64,000 bases of DNA from Maylandia zebra (Eukaryota; Chordata; Actinopteri; Cichliformes; Cichlidae), in NCBI RefSeq assembly GCF_041146795.1, contig NC_135175.1, positions 34,958,669 through 35,022,668 on the forward strand, given 5' to 3'. How positions within the stretch are numbered: position 1 is the first letter of the stretch; each line of letters starts with the position of its first letter. Shown here in pieces: positions 34,390 to 45,090 of the stretch. Both the position numbers and the translations under genes were made by a program. Below the pieces are notes generated by a model. It saw only the letters and a program-made list of their open reading frames with translations, ran no database searches and was not told the DNA's origin.

Positions 34390-34431
34390 GAGGGACCCGG
34401 AAGCGGAATTTCTGATGATGGCGCCTGGCTA

Positions 34432-34775
34432 GGCCTGCTGGCTGATGGTGGAGCCTGGCTGTGGCCTGCTGGCTGATGGTGGAGCCTGGCTGTGGCCTGC
34501 TGGATGTGGCCTGCTGGCTGATGGTGGAGCCTGGCTGTGGCCTGCTGGCTGATGGTGGAGCCTGGCTGTGGCCTACTGGCTGATGGTGGAGCCTGGCTGT
34601 GGCCTGCTGGCTGATGGTGGAGCCTGGCTGTGGCCTGCTGAGCCTGACTGTGGCCTGCCGGCTGATGGTGGAGCCTGGCTGTGGCCTGCTGGCTGATGGT
34701 GGAGCCTGGCTGGGTCTGCTGGCTGTGGCCTGCTGGCTGATGGTGGAGCCTGGCTGGGTCTGCTGGTGTTAAAGG
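34432..34775. repeat. 31-bp minisatellite at the LINE 5' end
   Basis: A GCTGATGGTGGAGCCTGGCT unit with GTGGCCTGCTG recurs about eleven times, with some units shortened. The first unit overlaps the LINE 5' end. Long proline/serine/histidine frames across it are repeat artefacts. Confidence 0.85.
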
Positions 34776-34857
34776 GGAGTTTTTCCTTTCCACTGCTCAT
34801 AGAAGTCAACTGGTAGTTGTGGTTTTCTCTGTTCTCTCTGTAGGGTCTTTACCTTAC

Positions 34858-34929
34858 AGCAGGGGTGGGAGAACTCCAGCGAGCAGGGGTGGGAGAACTC
34901 CAGCGAGCAGGGGTGGGAGAACTCCAGCT
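34858..34929. repeat. Three copies of a 24-bp repeat
   Basis: GCAGGGGTGGGAGAACTCCA with CGA is repeated three times in perfect tandem just beyond GTAGGGTCTTTACC, a common teleost repeat motif. Confidence 0.85.
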
Positions 34930-35639
34930 TTGAATTTTTTTTTAGAGTTGATATTTTGGCTATGGTGTCTTGTTATGAAATCTACAAGAGTCAAAGTGTT
35001 TTTAGCAGGTGCTTCACAGCTAAGTTTGACTGGGAAACTCAAAGCTCAATAGTCTGTATCAACAGAAATTCACTGCAGCCTGTGTAATATTTCATGCATC
35101 ATAATTTATTCCAGTCCATCTTGCAAATACATATTTGCGTTGTAATGTCATGCACAGACACACACAACTATTAGATCCTTAAGATCAAACCTGTGTCATT
35201 CTTTTGGTCCACTGCAGTGCAGTAGTCAAAAAAAAGAAGTGAAGTGGCCACAAATGGCCAGGATAGAGCCCAGAGGGTTAATGCGTAAAATGTATAAAAT
35301 ATTATTGATTACAGGGTAATACATTAATGTTAATAGCAAGTTACAAGTATAAACAATGCTGTTACATTTACACTTAAATTTTTTACTATGAGTATGGAAA
35401 TAAAAAAGTGAACAACATTTTATAATAAGCTTAATTGGAATTCTGTACACTGAAAAACAAACAACACATAAAAACACAAACAAACAGCCAGTGCCTTCAT
35501 CTGTCCATGAAATGTCAAACATCACATTGACCCGTAGTCCCTGCTCGTCAGCACATTTAAAAAGAGCTCCATGTCCTCTGCAAACTGAAAAACAAAGAGG
35601 AAGAAGTCCCTCTACACAAAAACACTGCAGATGACAGGC

Positions 35640-36480
35640 CAGGAAAACACCTATTGATCTGTTTAAATGCCTCCTCATCATGTGAGCCTTGAAGTTTTTT
35701 TTAAAAAGACTAAGCTCACAGTGAGGGAATTTCATTTTCATGGACTTTCCACAAGCCACAGTTTCATTCAGCACAGAGGGAGCACATGAATGTTCTACTG
35801 AAGATTCAGATAATGGTTTTGATGCTGGAGACAAGACATCGAGAGGGAGATGGGGCTCCACGGAGAGTTCAGTGGGGAGCAGTCCCGAATGCTGACATGA
35901 CAATAATTGCCTTGCCATATCCCCACGCTGTATGACTGTCATGTTACAGACAGGGCAGTGAAAGTGCACCGGCATATCATTTTGTCTGTAAGAGAGAGAA
36001 AAACAACATGTAATTTAAATGTAGTTGTATAGAATGCAATCAGTTTATCTAACAATCAGATTGTACATATTAACAAAAACATCCAAGCCATCCTCAATAA
36101 TGAAAGCAAAATGGTGTGGATCACAAGAGCTGTCAGGAAATGTGGTGAACAGGAAAAAAACATTTAATGAAAACACACTTTTTCTCTCACTGATGAATGA
36201 ACTGAACTGTACAATGTGAAAAGCAACTTTAAAGTCAACAAAGAGACTGCAGAAGTGCTGAAAAGAAGTGCATATTTATAACTTTAACTATGAGGTATAT
36301 TTAATACCAACATACCTTTGAAAGGCAAAGCATTTTTACTGTGTCCATTTATATGCTCCTCGATCTTTGCCCTGACAGCAGGGCTGAGAGTGGGGCACAG
36401 AGGGCAGTGAAAGAGTCTTCTGCAACATGTTGTGCATTCCTGCAATTCTGGCTTGGAGGCAGAATGGAATAGAGAATATT
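35640..36480 (-). pseudogene. Decayed exon pair of a teleost zinc-finger family
   Basis: Exon 1 (36316-~36480) reads KPELQECTTCCRRLFHCPLC, then EEHINGHSKNALPFK, with a donor AAAG|GTATG at 36315. Exon 2 starts after CTCTTACAG near 35985 and reads DKMICRC, then after a small deletion shifts frame to HFHCPVCNMTVIQRGDMARQ. It continues to KMKFPHCELSLFKKNFKAHM and LNRSIGVFLACHLQCFCVE. I recognise the pattern from multi-copy uncharacterised fish proteins with CPxC and RHL...H fingers; the function is unknown. The frameshift and loss of the 3' part make it a pseudogene. Confidence 0.5.
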
Positions 36481-36729
36481 AGTATTTATAAATGTATACA
36501 TCTCTTTGTGACGATCTTTACAATGTTGATGCAGGTGGAATGAGAGACATAAATAAAGTGCAATATGCAGTAAACGGAACAACGTGCATTGATGTTACAG
36601 ATCGTGAAAAGCAGTGAAGTGAATTTGTTCATAACAAGCAAAAATCAAATACGTTTGAAACTGACCACTAAATGCTAACCAGAGGTGTCAAAAGTGCACA
36701 TTCCTTACTAAAGTTTAGATACCTCGGGG

Positions 36730-38442
36730 TAGTGATGGTCCGCTTGAAGCTGATGCTCCGGTGCGTGTGTCAAAAAAATCAACACACTGCTTCAGAAGCT
36801 CTGTGTCGAAGCTTGATTCGTTTGGCCAGAGTCACGTGATCAGCGACGTCCGAAACTTCATTTAGAACCTAACTGCTTCGGTATCTGATTCAATGGTTTA
36901 TAAGGAAGTGAGTCATTCGCGGGATTTGTGGTGTTGTGATGGTGACAGATAGCGAACCACTGATATTTCTACTGAGAGACATGGAGCCAGCGAGGAGGAG
37001 AGGAGGTTCTGTTGTGTGGGAGAATTTTGAGTTGATTTTGGTCAGTTGGGTGGGTTTTCCAGCTTTGTGTTCTTGTTGTTTGCTTTTGTTTTGTGCGTGT
37101 TTATTTTATCTTATAATGGGAAAACGGTGGCACGGTGGTTAGCACTGTTGCCGCACAGCAAGAAGGTCCTGAGTTCAATTCCAACATCAGGCCAGGGTCT
37201 TTCTGTGTGGAGTTTGCATGTTCTCTCCGTGTTTGCGTGGGTTCCCTCCGGGTACTCCGGCTTCCTCCCACCGTCCAAAGACATGCAGCTCGTGGGGATA
37301 GGTTAATTGGATAATCCAAATTGCCACTAGGTGTGAATGGTTGTCTGTCCCTGTGTGTTGGCCCTGCGACAGACTGGCGACCTGTCCAGGGTGTACCCCG
37401 CCTCTCGCCCTATGACAGCTGGGATAGGCTCCAGCGCCCCCCGCGACCCTGAAAAGGATAAGTGGAAGCGAATGTATGGATGGGAAAAAACTTAATGTCA
37501 AAAAAAATCTGCTTTCATAATATAAATATAATTAAGTAACTTTAGAAAAACTTCCACTTGATTCTTTACATTTAATGTTGTAAAAATATATATTTTATTG
37601 TTTAACTAATCTGAAAATGTTAGTCTGCCAAATGTGCAGCAATTTAATCTATTTATTCTCTTTAGCTGAGTTTGTGGGGCCCAGGTAGACTGTATAACTG
37701 CATCTCTACCAGTTTCTCTGCACTCCAGCCTCTTCTGTTCCACGTGAAGGGATTTTCCTTAATGCAGGAGAAATTATCTCCACGAAAAGGAACAGTTTCG
37801 ACCATCGCACAGTGGAACAAATTCTCTTCTTAAATAAAAATGAAAAAGGGTTACCTTAAATGCATCATGCTTTTAATTTGCAAGTTCATAAGCATTTTCC
37901 CTTTCACAATCAGTTCTACCCCCAGGTCAAAAATATGTATAGGAAAATTTCCCCAATATAATATTATTTATAAATACACCCGTCTAGCTCTTGCACAAGT
38001 GCATGGAGGTGGGACCTCACAGCAGAAGCATACTCCAGAATGTGTTGTACATTATTATATGTATATATTATATGTAATGTGGTATTTTTCAATTATTGTA
38101 TTTACCAACATCAAGAAGTCACAAGCAAAGAAAGACCACACCATGGTGCATGTTTAAACAAGGAGAGTTTACTGGTCGAAATTATTTATTAAACAAATAA
38201 ACCGCATTTTTTTAACCCCCCAAAAATACACGTTCAAAGCAACACAACAGTGGCCCAATATCAGACAGAATTCCACTCCGTAGTGGGCAATCATAATGAA
38301 GCAGTTGGTTTTATTTTGTGGATTCAAGCTGCTCTTCATATTTTTGGCCACCAGATGTCACCAGAGAGGACTGTGTTGAAAAGCTCCGAGTAATGAACCG
38401 TTTTCAAAACAAGCTTCAGAAAGCTTCATTTGGCCATCACTA
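36730..38442 (+). mobile_element. hAT derivative with perfect 8-bp target duplication
   Basis: CCTCGGGG stands at 36722-36729 and again at 38443-38450. The element starts TAGTGATGGTC and ends GGCCATCACTA. Only the 3' end of a transposase survives (37703-37858: TPASSVPREGIFLNAGEI, then RTVEQILFLNKNEKGLP and stop). A SINE is inserted at 37125-37480. It lies upstream of the gene C promoter. Confidence 0.88.
37125..37480 (+). mobile_element. tRNA-derived SINE (GGCACGGTGGTTAGCACTG type)
   Basis: The A-box-like TGGTTAGCACTG, a degenerate B box (GAGTTCAATTCC), then the conserved TGTGTGGAGTTTGCATGTTC and GACTGGCGACCTGTCCAGGG body define a second SINE family, different from the one at 29018. It is nested in the hAT. 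Confidence 0.8.
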
Positions 38443-38645
38443 CCTCGGGGGTCTGACCGTTGTTGTAACGCTAACAAAGTGTAAGCAAACTAGATGATTC
38501 CTAGAATTATATCATTATTAACGGCAAATTTATACATGAAAGACTCTGTGCCAACCTTTACGATCCACTTGCAAGGTTAAGGATCCATGCAGGAACGAGA
38601 CAAGAAATAATAATAAAAAAAGAACATATTTCTGCCGACTTTGGA

Positions 38646-38721
38646 GGTCACGTGTTTCCGGTTAGTGTGGTCACGTGTTTCCGGTTAGTGTGGAGGTCAC
38701 CTGTGTCCGGTTACTGCGGAG
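38646..38721 (+). promoter_or_regulatory. Three tandem CACGTG + TTCCGG units upstream of gene C
   Basis: GGTCACGTGTTTCCGGTTAG is repeated twice, and a third unit reads GGTCACCTGTGTCCGGTTAC. CACGTG is an E-box and TTCCGG the ETS core in inverse; a CAATATGGCGC motif (YY1-like) follows at 38727. They precede the gene C leader exon by about 250-330 bp. Gene D has one GTCACGTGACC at 57043. Confidence 0.5.
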
Positions 38722-38776
38722 GTCCCAATATGGCGCTCCCCAGCGGGTGCAACCAGACCCTCCCCCCGGTCGCGCG

Positions 38777-39210
38777 GAAAGAGCTGCTTTTCATGAAACG
38801 GGAGTAAAGTAGTGAACTTAGAGGAGAGAAACGAACTAAAGTATCGATCATAAACCACTACCAACGTCCTGATCGATATCTGCATCGATCTGCCCACCCT
38901 TGTCTCCTGGATCGTAGCTGCGATCAGCGTGAACCACGTGGGTCTCTGCTCCCTGATCTGTTTCCTGTGTTTGGAAAGAGTTGCAGCTTCATCGCGGAGT
39001 TTCTCTCGGTTTGTGGGCTCATCTAAAGGTAAGCACCGAGCTAACTTTACTGTGAGTTCAGTTCATGTTGAGTTTAGCTCCTGAATGAGGTCTTCTGCTG
39101 CTCTCCTCGGTGTCTGTTCACAGTTTATTGTGAACACGTTGAGAGAAGAGTGAGAGAGTGTTTGGAGAAAAACACCAACTAATCATTAGCTCAGCATGCT
39201 GGGAGAAGTT
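38777..39210 (+). promoter_or_regulatory. Gene C promoter, leader exon 1 and intron start
   Basis: About 430 bp is almost identical to 57128-57558. Leader exon 1 ends ATCTAAAG at 39028 before GTAAGC. It shares TTTGTGGGCTCATC with the gene B leader. It lies 2.5 kb upstream of gene C exon 2. No ATG-led frame is conserved in it. The start site is not determined; the exon probably begins before 38975. Confidence 0.65.
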
Positions 39211-39366
39211 GAGCGTTTGCTCGCGTTTTGCTCGATTATTTCTTGCTGTGACTCGGGGGCGTTTTTAGCCCATTTTTGAATCACAGGACCCCCAAAGATT
39301 CACAGTACTTTATAAAAAGCATATAGTATTTGGTTGAGACGTAATATTTTAAAAACAAAAGTATAG

Positions 39367-39367
<1 letters not shown>

Positions 39368-39397
<30 letters not shown>

Positions 39398-39400
39398 AAA
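39368..39400. repeat. Poly(C)/poly(A) run
   Basis: About twenty C followed by thirteen A. The exact length may be a sequencing or assembly artefact. Confidence 0.9.
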
Positions 39401-40007
39401 TGGTATGGTCTGTTCCAGCTCGCCTCTCCCCTACTCTGGCTCTGTTGTCCTTTCTGCCAGAGCGATGGTGGCTGAGACGCAGCAGAGCGGAGGTGTGAGT
39501 GCCTGCCTTAAACCAGGACATATTAGCTGCATTTAACCTTCAGTTATGTAGGAGTCAGACCGTGTTTCCTTTTTAGCTGAAAAACATTACACCAGGTAAC
39601 CTGCAGTGTTGAGAGCGTGTTTTCCGATGTTTGCTACTCTACAGTCCGTCCTACTCTGTAGTAAAATCAGCGACATTTGACCGTCCTGTTGCTCCCATTG
39701 GAATTTATGTAGCCTATTTAAAATCTACAACTTAAAATTGTTGTTACCACTGTCCTGTTTGAAATGGAACGAGAGAAGCTGGTTATTTTGTCATATGTGC
39801 ATGTGCCGATATTAAACCCAGCAGCCACATTCAGGTAAAAGTGTAAGATCAAATGATCCGTCAATAAAGGATAATGTTGGATCAGTGTTTCAATATTTAT
39901 ATCTTTTATTAGATGTACATGTGGTTTGGTTATTTGCCTTTTGGTTGAAAGTACACAGTATATAATGATGTACCACGTGATCGCTTGCAAAACAGCTACG
40001 TTAGCGT

Positions 40008-40409
40008 TAGGGCTGTCTGATATAACGATATATATCGGATGACGATTTAAAAACGTCTATCCTTTCATTTTACGCTATCGTTTGTTTCCTGCTGTTACAA
40101 AAAAATAAAAAATAAACCTTAGACTCAAACGTTAGAACAGGCTTTTCCCCGCAGCAGGCTGTGTAATAAATACTCACAAAGAAAACGGCGTCCGTTACAA
40201 CTTATGTCTAAAAATGTATCGTTTCATGCATCGGTTAAAACACTCGACTCCAGGTACACGACACCCAGCAGGAAACATTTCACACAAGTCGAGCTGCCCG
40301 AGATTCACAGAATTTATGGAAAATTTTACATTTTTGTGATTTATATCGTTATCGGACGATAGATGTCTTATATCGGGATATGAGATTTTGGTCACATCAC
40401 ACAGCCCTA
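40008..40409. mobile_element. 402-bp hAT-type MITE
   Basis: It starts TAGGGCTGTCTGAT and ends in the inverse (ATCACACAGCCCTA). Direct repeats GTTAGCGT (40000-40007) and GTTAGCAT (40410-40417) are a 7/8 target duplication. No coding is seen. It lies in gene C intron 1. Confidence 0.75.
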
Positions 40410-40482
40410 GTTAGCATAACATTAGCTAAAGGATGAACGCTAACTTTTTTCCACTCGATTAAAGGTAACGTGAGGGTTTCTG

Positions 40483-40909
40483 GTGGTTAAGGACAAATGC
40501 AATCGCATGCCAGGATGCTCTAAACAGACCAAACTTCAGTCAGGAGAACAACTGAGATTATTCATCCACAATACGAGGTTAGTTATTAATATACTGCAAC
40601 AACATGGGAATAGAGCAGCTGCGAGAGAATTCAACATTAATGAATTAATGTTAAAGAAGTGGAGGAAGCGCAGTTTTTGGCTTTCCTCATATTCCAAAAG
40701 TGCTTCGTCTCTTTGCTGTGACTGTCGCCCGCCATAATTTGCAGACGATGTTGTTTGCAGCAGCTGCAATGCCTCCGACCAAAACAGGCGGAGCTTGTTG
40801 ACACCAACAACATGCGCTATTGCGATAGAGCGATATAGTCAAAATCTCTACCGTTGGCCAAATTTATATCGTCTCTACCGTATACCGTTTATACCGCCCA
40901 CCCCTACTT
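40483..40909 (+). mobile_element. Terminal fragment of a DNA transposon with HTH coding
   Basis: The right end is the inverse of TAGGGGTGGGCGGTATAAAC. Inside, HGNRAAAREFNINELMLKKW (40602-40661) is a short helix-turn-helix of the psq/CENP-B N-terminal type. An inverted copy lies at 63521-63821. No catalytic domain remains. Confidence 0.55.
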
Positions 40910-41484
40910 ATGATTTAATAAAGATATTTACAGACTTTGAAATGACTGAAAGATTTATTAGGGTTTGTTTTGAGTTTTGTTCAAAAGGGAATAACTTCAT
41001 ATAAAAAAAATCACATATGCTGGACATCTTAAACAATTTTTTTAATAAAGCAGCACAGCAGAAAAAAATCAGGGCTAACCCTTCACTCTATCATGTGGCT
41101 CGGTGCTGTCCCCGTTAAAGAGCCAAGGACCTTCTTTCCACTTCCTCCATTTATAGGTTGGATGCAGTGAGTAACACTGGGGAACAACACACCCTCGTTG
41201 TATTTAAAATATGTGGTGGTAAGGCAGAGGTCTAACTGTTGCTATGCTGCTACCAATGAGCCTGAGTGGGACTCCTTCTTTCTGTGTCTATGGAAGTCCA
41301 TATATACAGGGTGCAGCATCCACCGGGTAAAGGTGGTGGTATGCAGGGAGCTCAGTGGGTTTTTTCAAGTTCTTGTAGACAGCTGATGACTTTCTTTTTG
41401 CTTCTGGGGTTTCACCTTGAAGCTTCATAGGTATTGTTGTCACTGAGTGTAGTAATGTTTATTTGCTCTGCTTCTTCTTGTCAG

Positions 41485-41625
41485 GGATAAAATACATATC
41501 TATACTTTTTGTGTCCCAGCTGAGTAACAGGAGGAGAAGAGTCTGGTGGAGCAGCAGAGGAACAGTTTCAGCCATTTGGACTCAGCTCAGCCACTACAGA
41601 GGAAACAATGACTTCAACACAGGAG
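41485..41625 (+). CDS. Zinc-finger gene C, exon 2
   Basis: Bounded by CTTGTCAG and GAG|GTGAG, with ATG at 41608 (MTSTQE), phase 0. It is nearly identical to the gene A copy. As in A, the frame above the ATG is closed by TGA and there is no upstream ATG, so this start is clear. It is preceded by about 55 bp of intron also conserved with gene A. Confidence 0.75.
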
Positions 41626-41857
41626 GTGAGAAAATATCTCAGTTACACTGTTATTGAAACTGTGCACAGCTGGATGTTAACAGCAGTTTTATCTTTTCCA
41701 TCCTGGGCTCCTCCATAAATAGAAAATCTACATTCACAAACAAAAACCACAGAAGTTGCAAGAAAATACAACGATCATATTTTATCAGCACACATTAAAA
41801 CAATATCATCAGTTGGACTGCCCATTTTTCATGAAGTAAAAGATTTTCTCCCGTGAT

Positions 41858-42145
41858 CAGGGCTGGGCCATATCGCCAAAATTCATATCTCGATATTCTG
41901 TAGCTGGATGGCGATATACGATATACATCTCGATATTTGGTGATGGTCAGAGGGGCCGATGGTGCGATATGGCAGCCTCGCTTCTGTCAGTCTGCCCCAG
42001 GGCAGCTGTGGCTACAACTGTAGCTGCCTCCACCAGTGTGTGAATGTGAGAGTGAATGAATAGTGGCATTGTAAAGCGCTTTGGGCGCCTTGAAAAGCGC
42101 TATATAAATCCAATCCATTATTATTATTATTATTATTATTATTTA
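41858..42145 (+). mobile_element. hAT-like end followed by SINE 3' part
   Basis: GGGCTGGGCCATATCGCC opens an ATATCGATATTC-rich hAT-like stretch at 41858. From 41940 it passes into the SINE body (GGCAGCCTCGCTTCTGTCAG) and 3' end (AAAGCGCTATATAAATCC) with an ATT tail. The insertion interrupts intron homology at GTGATCA. Confidence 0.6.
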
Positions 42146-42590
42146 TTTTAAGCCATAAAGTAAGAACAAAAAGAGTTATTAGTAAAAGCTGTGTCCCAGA
42201 TTTCGCAGAGGCAGTTTTATTAACAGACAGCATAGATGTACATGAAAAAATTACTCAGAAATAAATTATCAGCATTTATTAAATAATAATGCTCAAGGTA
42301 TAAAATAAAACAATGTTGTTTTTGCGCATAACAAAAAGCAACCGTGCAGTCAAAATGTAAACTAAAAGATGCTGAGCGTAATAACAAAGACAGATTTCGC
42401 AGCTGCTCTGTTCCCATGTTCTACTGTGTACCGTGTGACAGCCGTGTCTCTTAACACGTGCCATTTGTGGTCCTTATACACACAATAAGGTAATATTACG
42501 TTGAAGCATGGTACGTATTACTCCGCGACGCTTCTGATTACAGTAGCCGTAATGCCTAGACAAACCATGTGAGTGAAGTTGGCCCCTCAC

Positions 42591-43564
42591 TAGGGGTGCA
42601 ACGATACTCGTATCGATATTGAACCGTTCGGTAGAGTGCTTTCGGTTCGGTACGCATATGTATCGAACAATACACAATTTGTAATTTCCTTTATCAACTT
42701 TCCTTCTGACGATGCTGTCTGTGTTGAGCGCTCAGTGGATCTGCGCTCGGCAGTGCAGCCTAGGCGGAGCAGTCGAGTGCAGATTCACTGACCGCAGGGC
42801 AAGCTAGCAAGACAGAAGTTAAGCTCTCAGCAACATGGACCTCCCCCACCCTCATTCAGATCTGGCGTTTGGAATTATTTTGGTTTTCATGTGAAGCATG
42901 ACCCTGAAGGTAAGCGAGTCATGGACAAAAGTAAAACAGTATGTTGGATGTGCCACGCAATGCTCAATTACATGGGTGGGAACTAGTGTGTTAGCGCAGT
43001 TAGCTCGTTAACGTGTTGGCCGTCCAGCCCCACGCACGGACGATCCGCGGTAGCTCGTTAACGGAGATTTGCCGTGTTGTGGCGTTAAGGTCATTTCAGA
43101 TTAACGCTGACAGCACTAGTAGGAACACAACGAATATGACTGCACATTTACGCTGACATCATCCTAGTGCAAAGACAAATGGAAGCAGACAAAAACAACA
43201 AGCATGCATGCTACAAACTTTACCCGAGTCATTTAGACAGCCGTTAGCACAGGATTCTCCTTATGGGGACCTGATATGTTTAATATGCTGCTGAGAATAT
43301 AGCCCAGAAGAAGCGTATAGTATAGCTTTTATTTTGGAAAGAGCCATTTCTCTGTAATAAACTCTCTTTTCCAAAGATTTCTCCATTAGATAGATTTATT
43401 TTTTTATCCCTTTGTTGTTTCAGCAACATTAAATTTAAAAACTGTACTTTTGAGTTAAAATATATATTTATAATTTTAATAAATGACAAATTAAAAAGGC
43501 ATGAACATTGTTTTTGTATCGAAAAAATATCGAACCGTGAATTTTGTGTATCGCTACACCCCTA
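42591..43564 (+). mobile_element. Internally deleted ZBED-type hAT
   Basis: Ends are TAGGGGTGCAACGATAC and the inverse GTATCGCTACACCCCTA, flanked by CCCCTCAC and CCACTCAC (7/8 match). A BED finger remnant reads GVWNYFGFHVKHDPEG, then KSKTVCWMCHAMLNYMGGN at about 42860-42980. The rest of the transposase is gone. Confidence 0.75.
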
Positions 43565-43581
43565 CCACTCACCTTCTTCAA

Positions 43582-43935
43582 ATCCAACAAAAGTGGTGTT
43601 AATCAACTGTGCTATGTTTGTGCTGCTTCTGTTTTAAAGATATTAATGAAAATGTAAGGGTCAAAATGTCAACCAGCGCCCCCACATTAACTAAATCAAA
43701 CAAAATCGATGTCAAACATTTGTGTTATGTTTGTGTTGCAAATTTTTTTGTTTCTGCTGCTATCATTTTAAAAATATTAATAAAAATTTCTAGAGGTCAG
43801 AGGTCAACCAGCCACCCCACATTAATGGAATCAAACAAAACTGGTGTCAATCAATTGTGCTATGTTTGTGCTGGTTTGTGCTGCAAAATATTTTGTTTGT
43901 GCTGCTATCATTTTAAAAATGTTAACAAAATAAGG
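43582..43935. repeat. Three ~118-bp tandem repeats
   Basis: TGTGCTATGTTTGTGCTG, CATTTTAAAAATATTAATAA and GTCAACCAGC recur three times with moderate divergence. Short frames over them mirror the repeat. Confidence 0.7.
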
Positions 43936-44090
43936 TCTTGATCCGTGCTTAATCATCCAGGTAAGTAAATCCCAAAAGGTTGATTCTGTTCACCTGGACG
44001 TAGCGGTTTTAGTGGGAGAAACGTTTCGTCACTCATCCAAGTGACTTCTTCAGTCTCAGCTGACTGCAGGTTTCCCCAATCATATACACT
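43936..44090. repeat. Dispersed teleost repeat with AAACGTTTCGTC core
   Basis: GGGAGAAACGTTTCGTCACT and CCAAGTGACTTCTTCAG resemble the stretch at 571-700 and are the same repeat type. Confidence 0.45.
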
Positions 44091-44406
44091 CTCCTTCAAG
44101 ATGAAAACCAGATTTAAATTTTCTCCTCTTCTTTCCTCATGTACTCTGTATTTCCATTGTTTTGTTTTGTTTTTTCCGTACCTCTCTCACCTGACTTCCC
44201 AATGTTATGTTTGTGTATTCTATGTATGGTTGGAAGGGGTGCTCATGATGGTGCCGGATCGTCTGGCAGTCTTTAAAACATTTTTCCTCCGGATAAATAA
44301 AGTATTATCAGTTAATCAATCTTTGATTCCACTAATGGAGGGAGTTTCAGTTTGTTCCACGACTGCATTTCACTCACTGCCTCTGTTTGTATCTCTGTCA
44401 CTGCAG

Positions 44407-45090
44407 GACCAACATGGAGCGAGAAGTCAGCGCTCTCAGGAGGCCGACAAACCTCACAGAAGAAAGGGGGAGAAGAAATACAGCTGTGACGATTGTGGGA
44501 AGGATTTTAATCGGACGTCTGACCTGATACGGCATCAACTCATCCACAGTGGAGTTAAAGCACACTACTGTGACTTGTGTGGAAAGTCTTTTACCCTGGC
44601 TGCGAACTTAAAAACACACCAACTCATCCACAGCGGACTTAAACCGTACAGCTGTGACTTGTGTGGAAAATCTTTCACCCAACTTGGACACTTAAAAAGA
44701 CACCAACTCATCCACAGTGGACTTAAAGCACACAGCTGTGATCAGTGTGGTAAAGCTTTTGCTCGTAGTAGCAGCTTACGAAATCATCTAGTTACCCACT
44801 CTGAAAATAATCAAGCGTATAGCTGCGACATTTGTGGAAAAACATTCTGCTCGCTAGTCAAACGAAATATTCACCTGCGCATTCACACTGGACAGGATGT
44901 TTACTGGTGCGATCAGTGTGGGAAACTGTTTACAACAGCCACACACTTAAAAAACCACATGTTTATCCACACTGAGGAGAGACCTTATAAATGTGACTGG
45001 TGTGAAAAGGCTTTTAAAGAGCCACATTCCCTGAGAAAGCATCAACAGATTCACACCAGAAAAATACTCTACAAGTGCAGTTACTGTGAG
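44407..45090 (+). CDS. Zinc-finger gene C, exon 3 (seven C2H2 fingers)
   Basis: The 228-codon exon has the usual borders and leader (DQHGARSQRSQEADKPHRRK), seven full fingers and the split CSYCE. Residues at -1, 2, 3, 6 are RSDR, LANT, QGHR, RSSN, SVKI, TTHN and EHSK. Finger 4 has an odd linker (HSENNQA). Finger 5 lacks the usual leucine at helix position 4 (SLVKRNIH), so its fold may be weaker. The frame is intact, so exon 3 alone could still give a functional DNA-binding array even though exon 4 is damaged. Confidence 0.9.

Larger units (their letters stand above)
30131..34430 (-). mobile_element. Nearly intact CR1/L2-group LINE (~4.3 kb)
   Basis: The left edge is the 3' tail, a run of TTCA repeats at 30131-30150. 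ORF2 occupies 30620-33635 and ORF1 33667-34389, with 31 bp between them. The right edge passes into a minisatellite at about 34432. Both frames survive except for one 4-bp duplication in ORF2, so the insertion is young. The clade call within the jockey/CR1/L2 group is uncertain. Confidence 0.8.

Noticed and set aside
34230-34809. Frames rich in HHQPAGHSQ repeats
   Set aside because: They are translations of a 31-bp minisatellite in several frames.
35226-35640. C-terminal extension of the minus-strand frame after CFCVE
   Set aside because: It becomes cysteine- and hydrophobic-rich AT sequence without pattern; probably intron or UTR read through.
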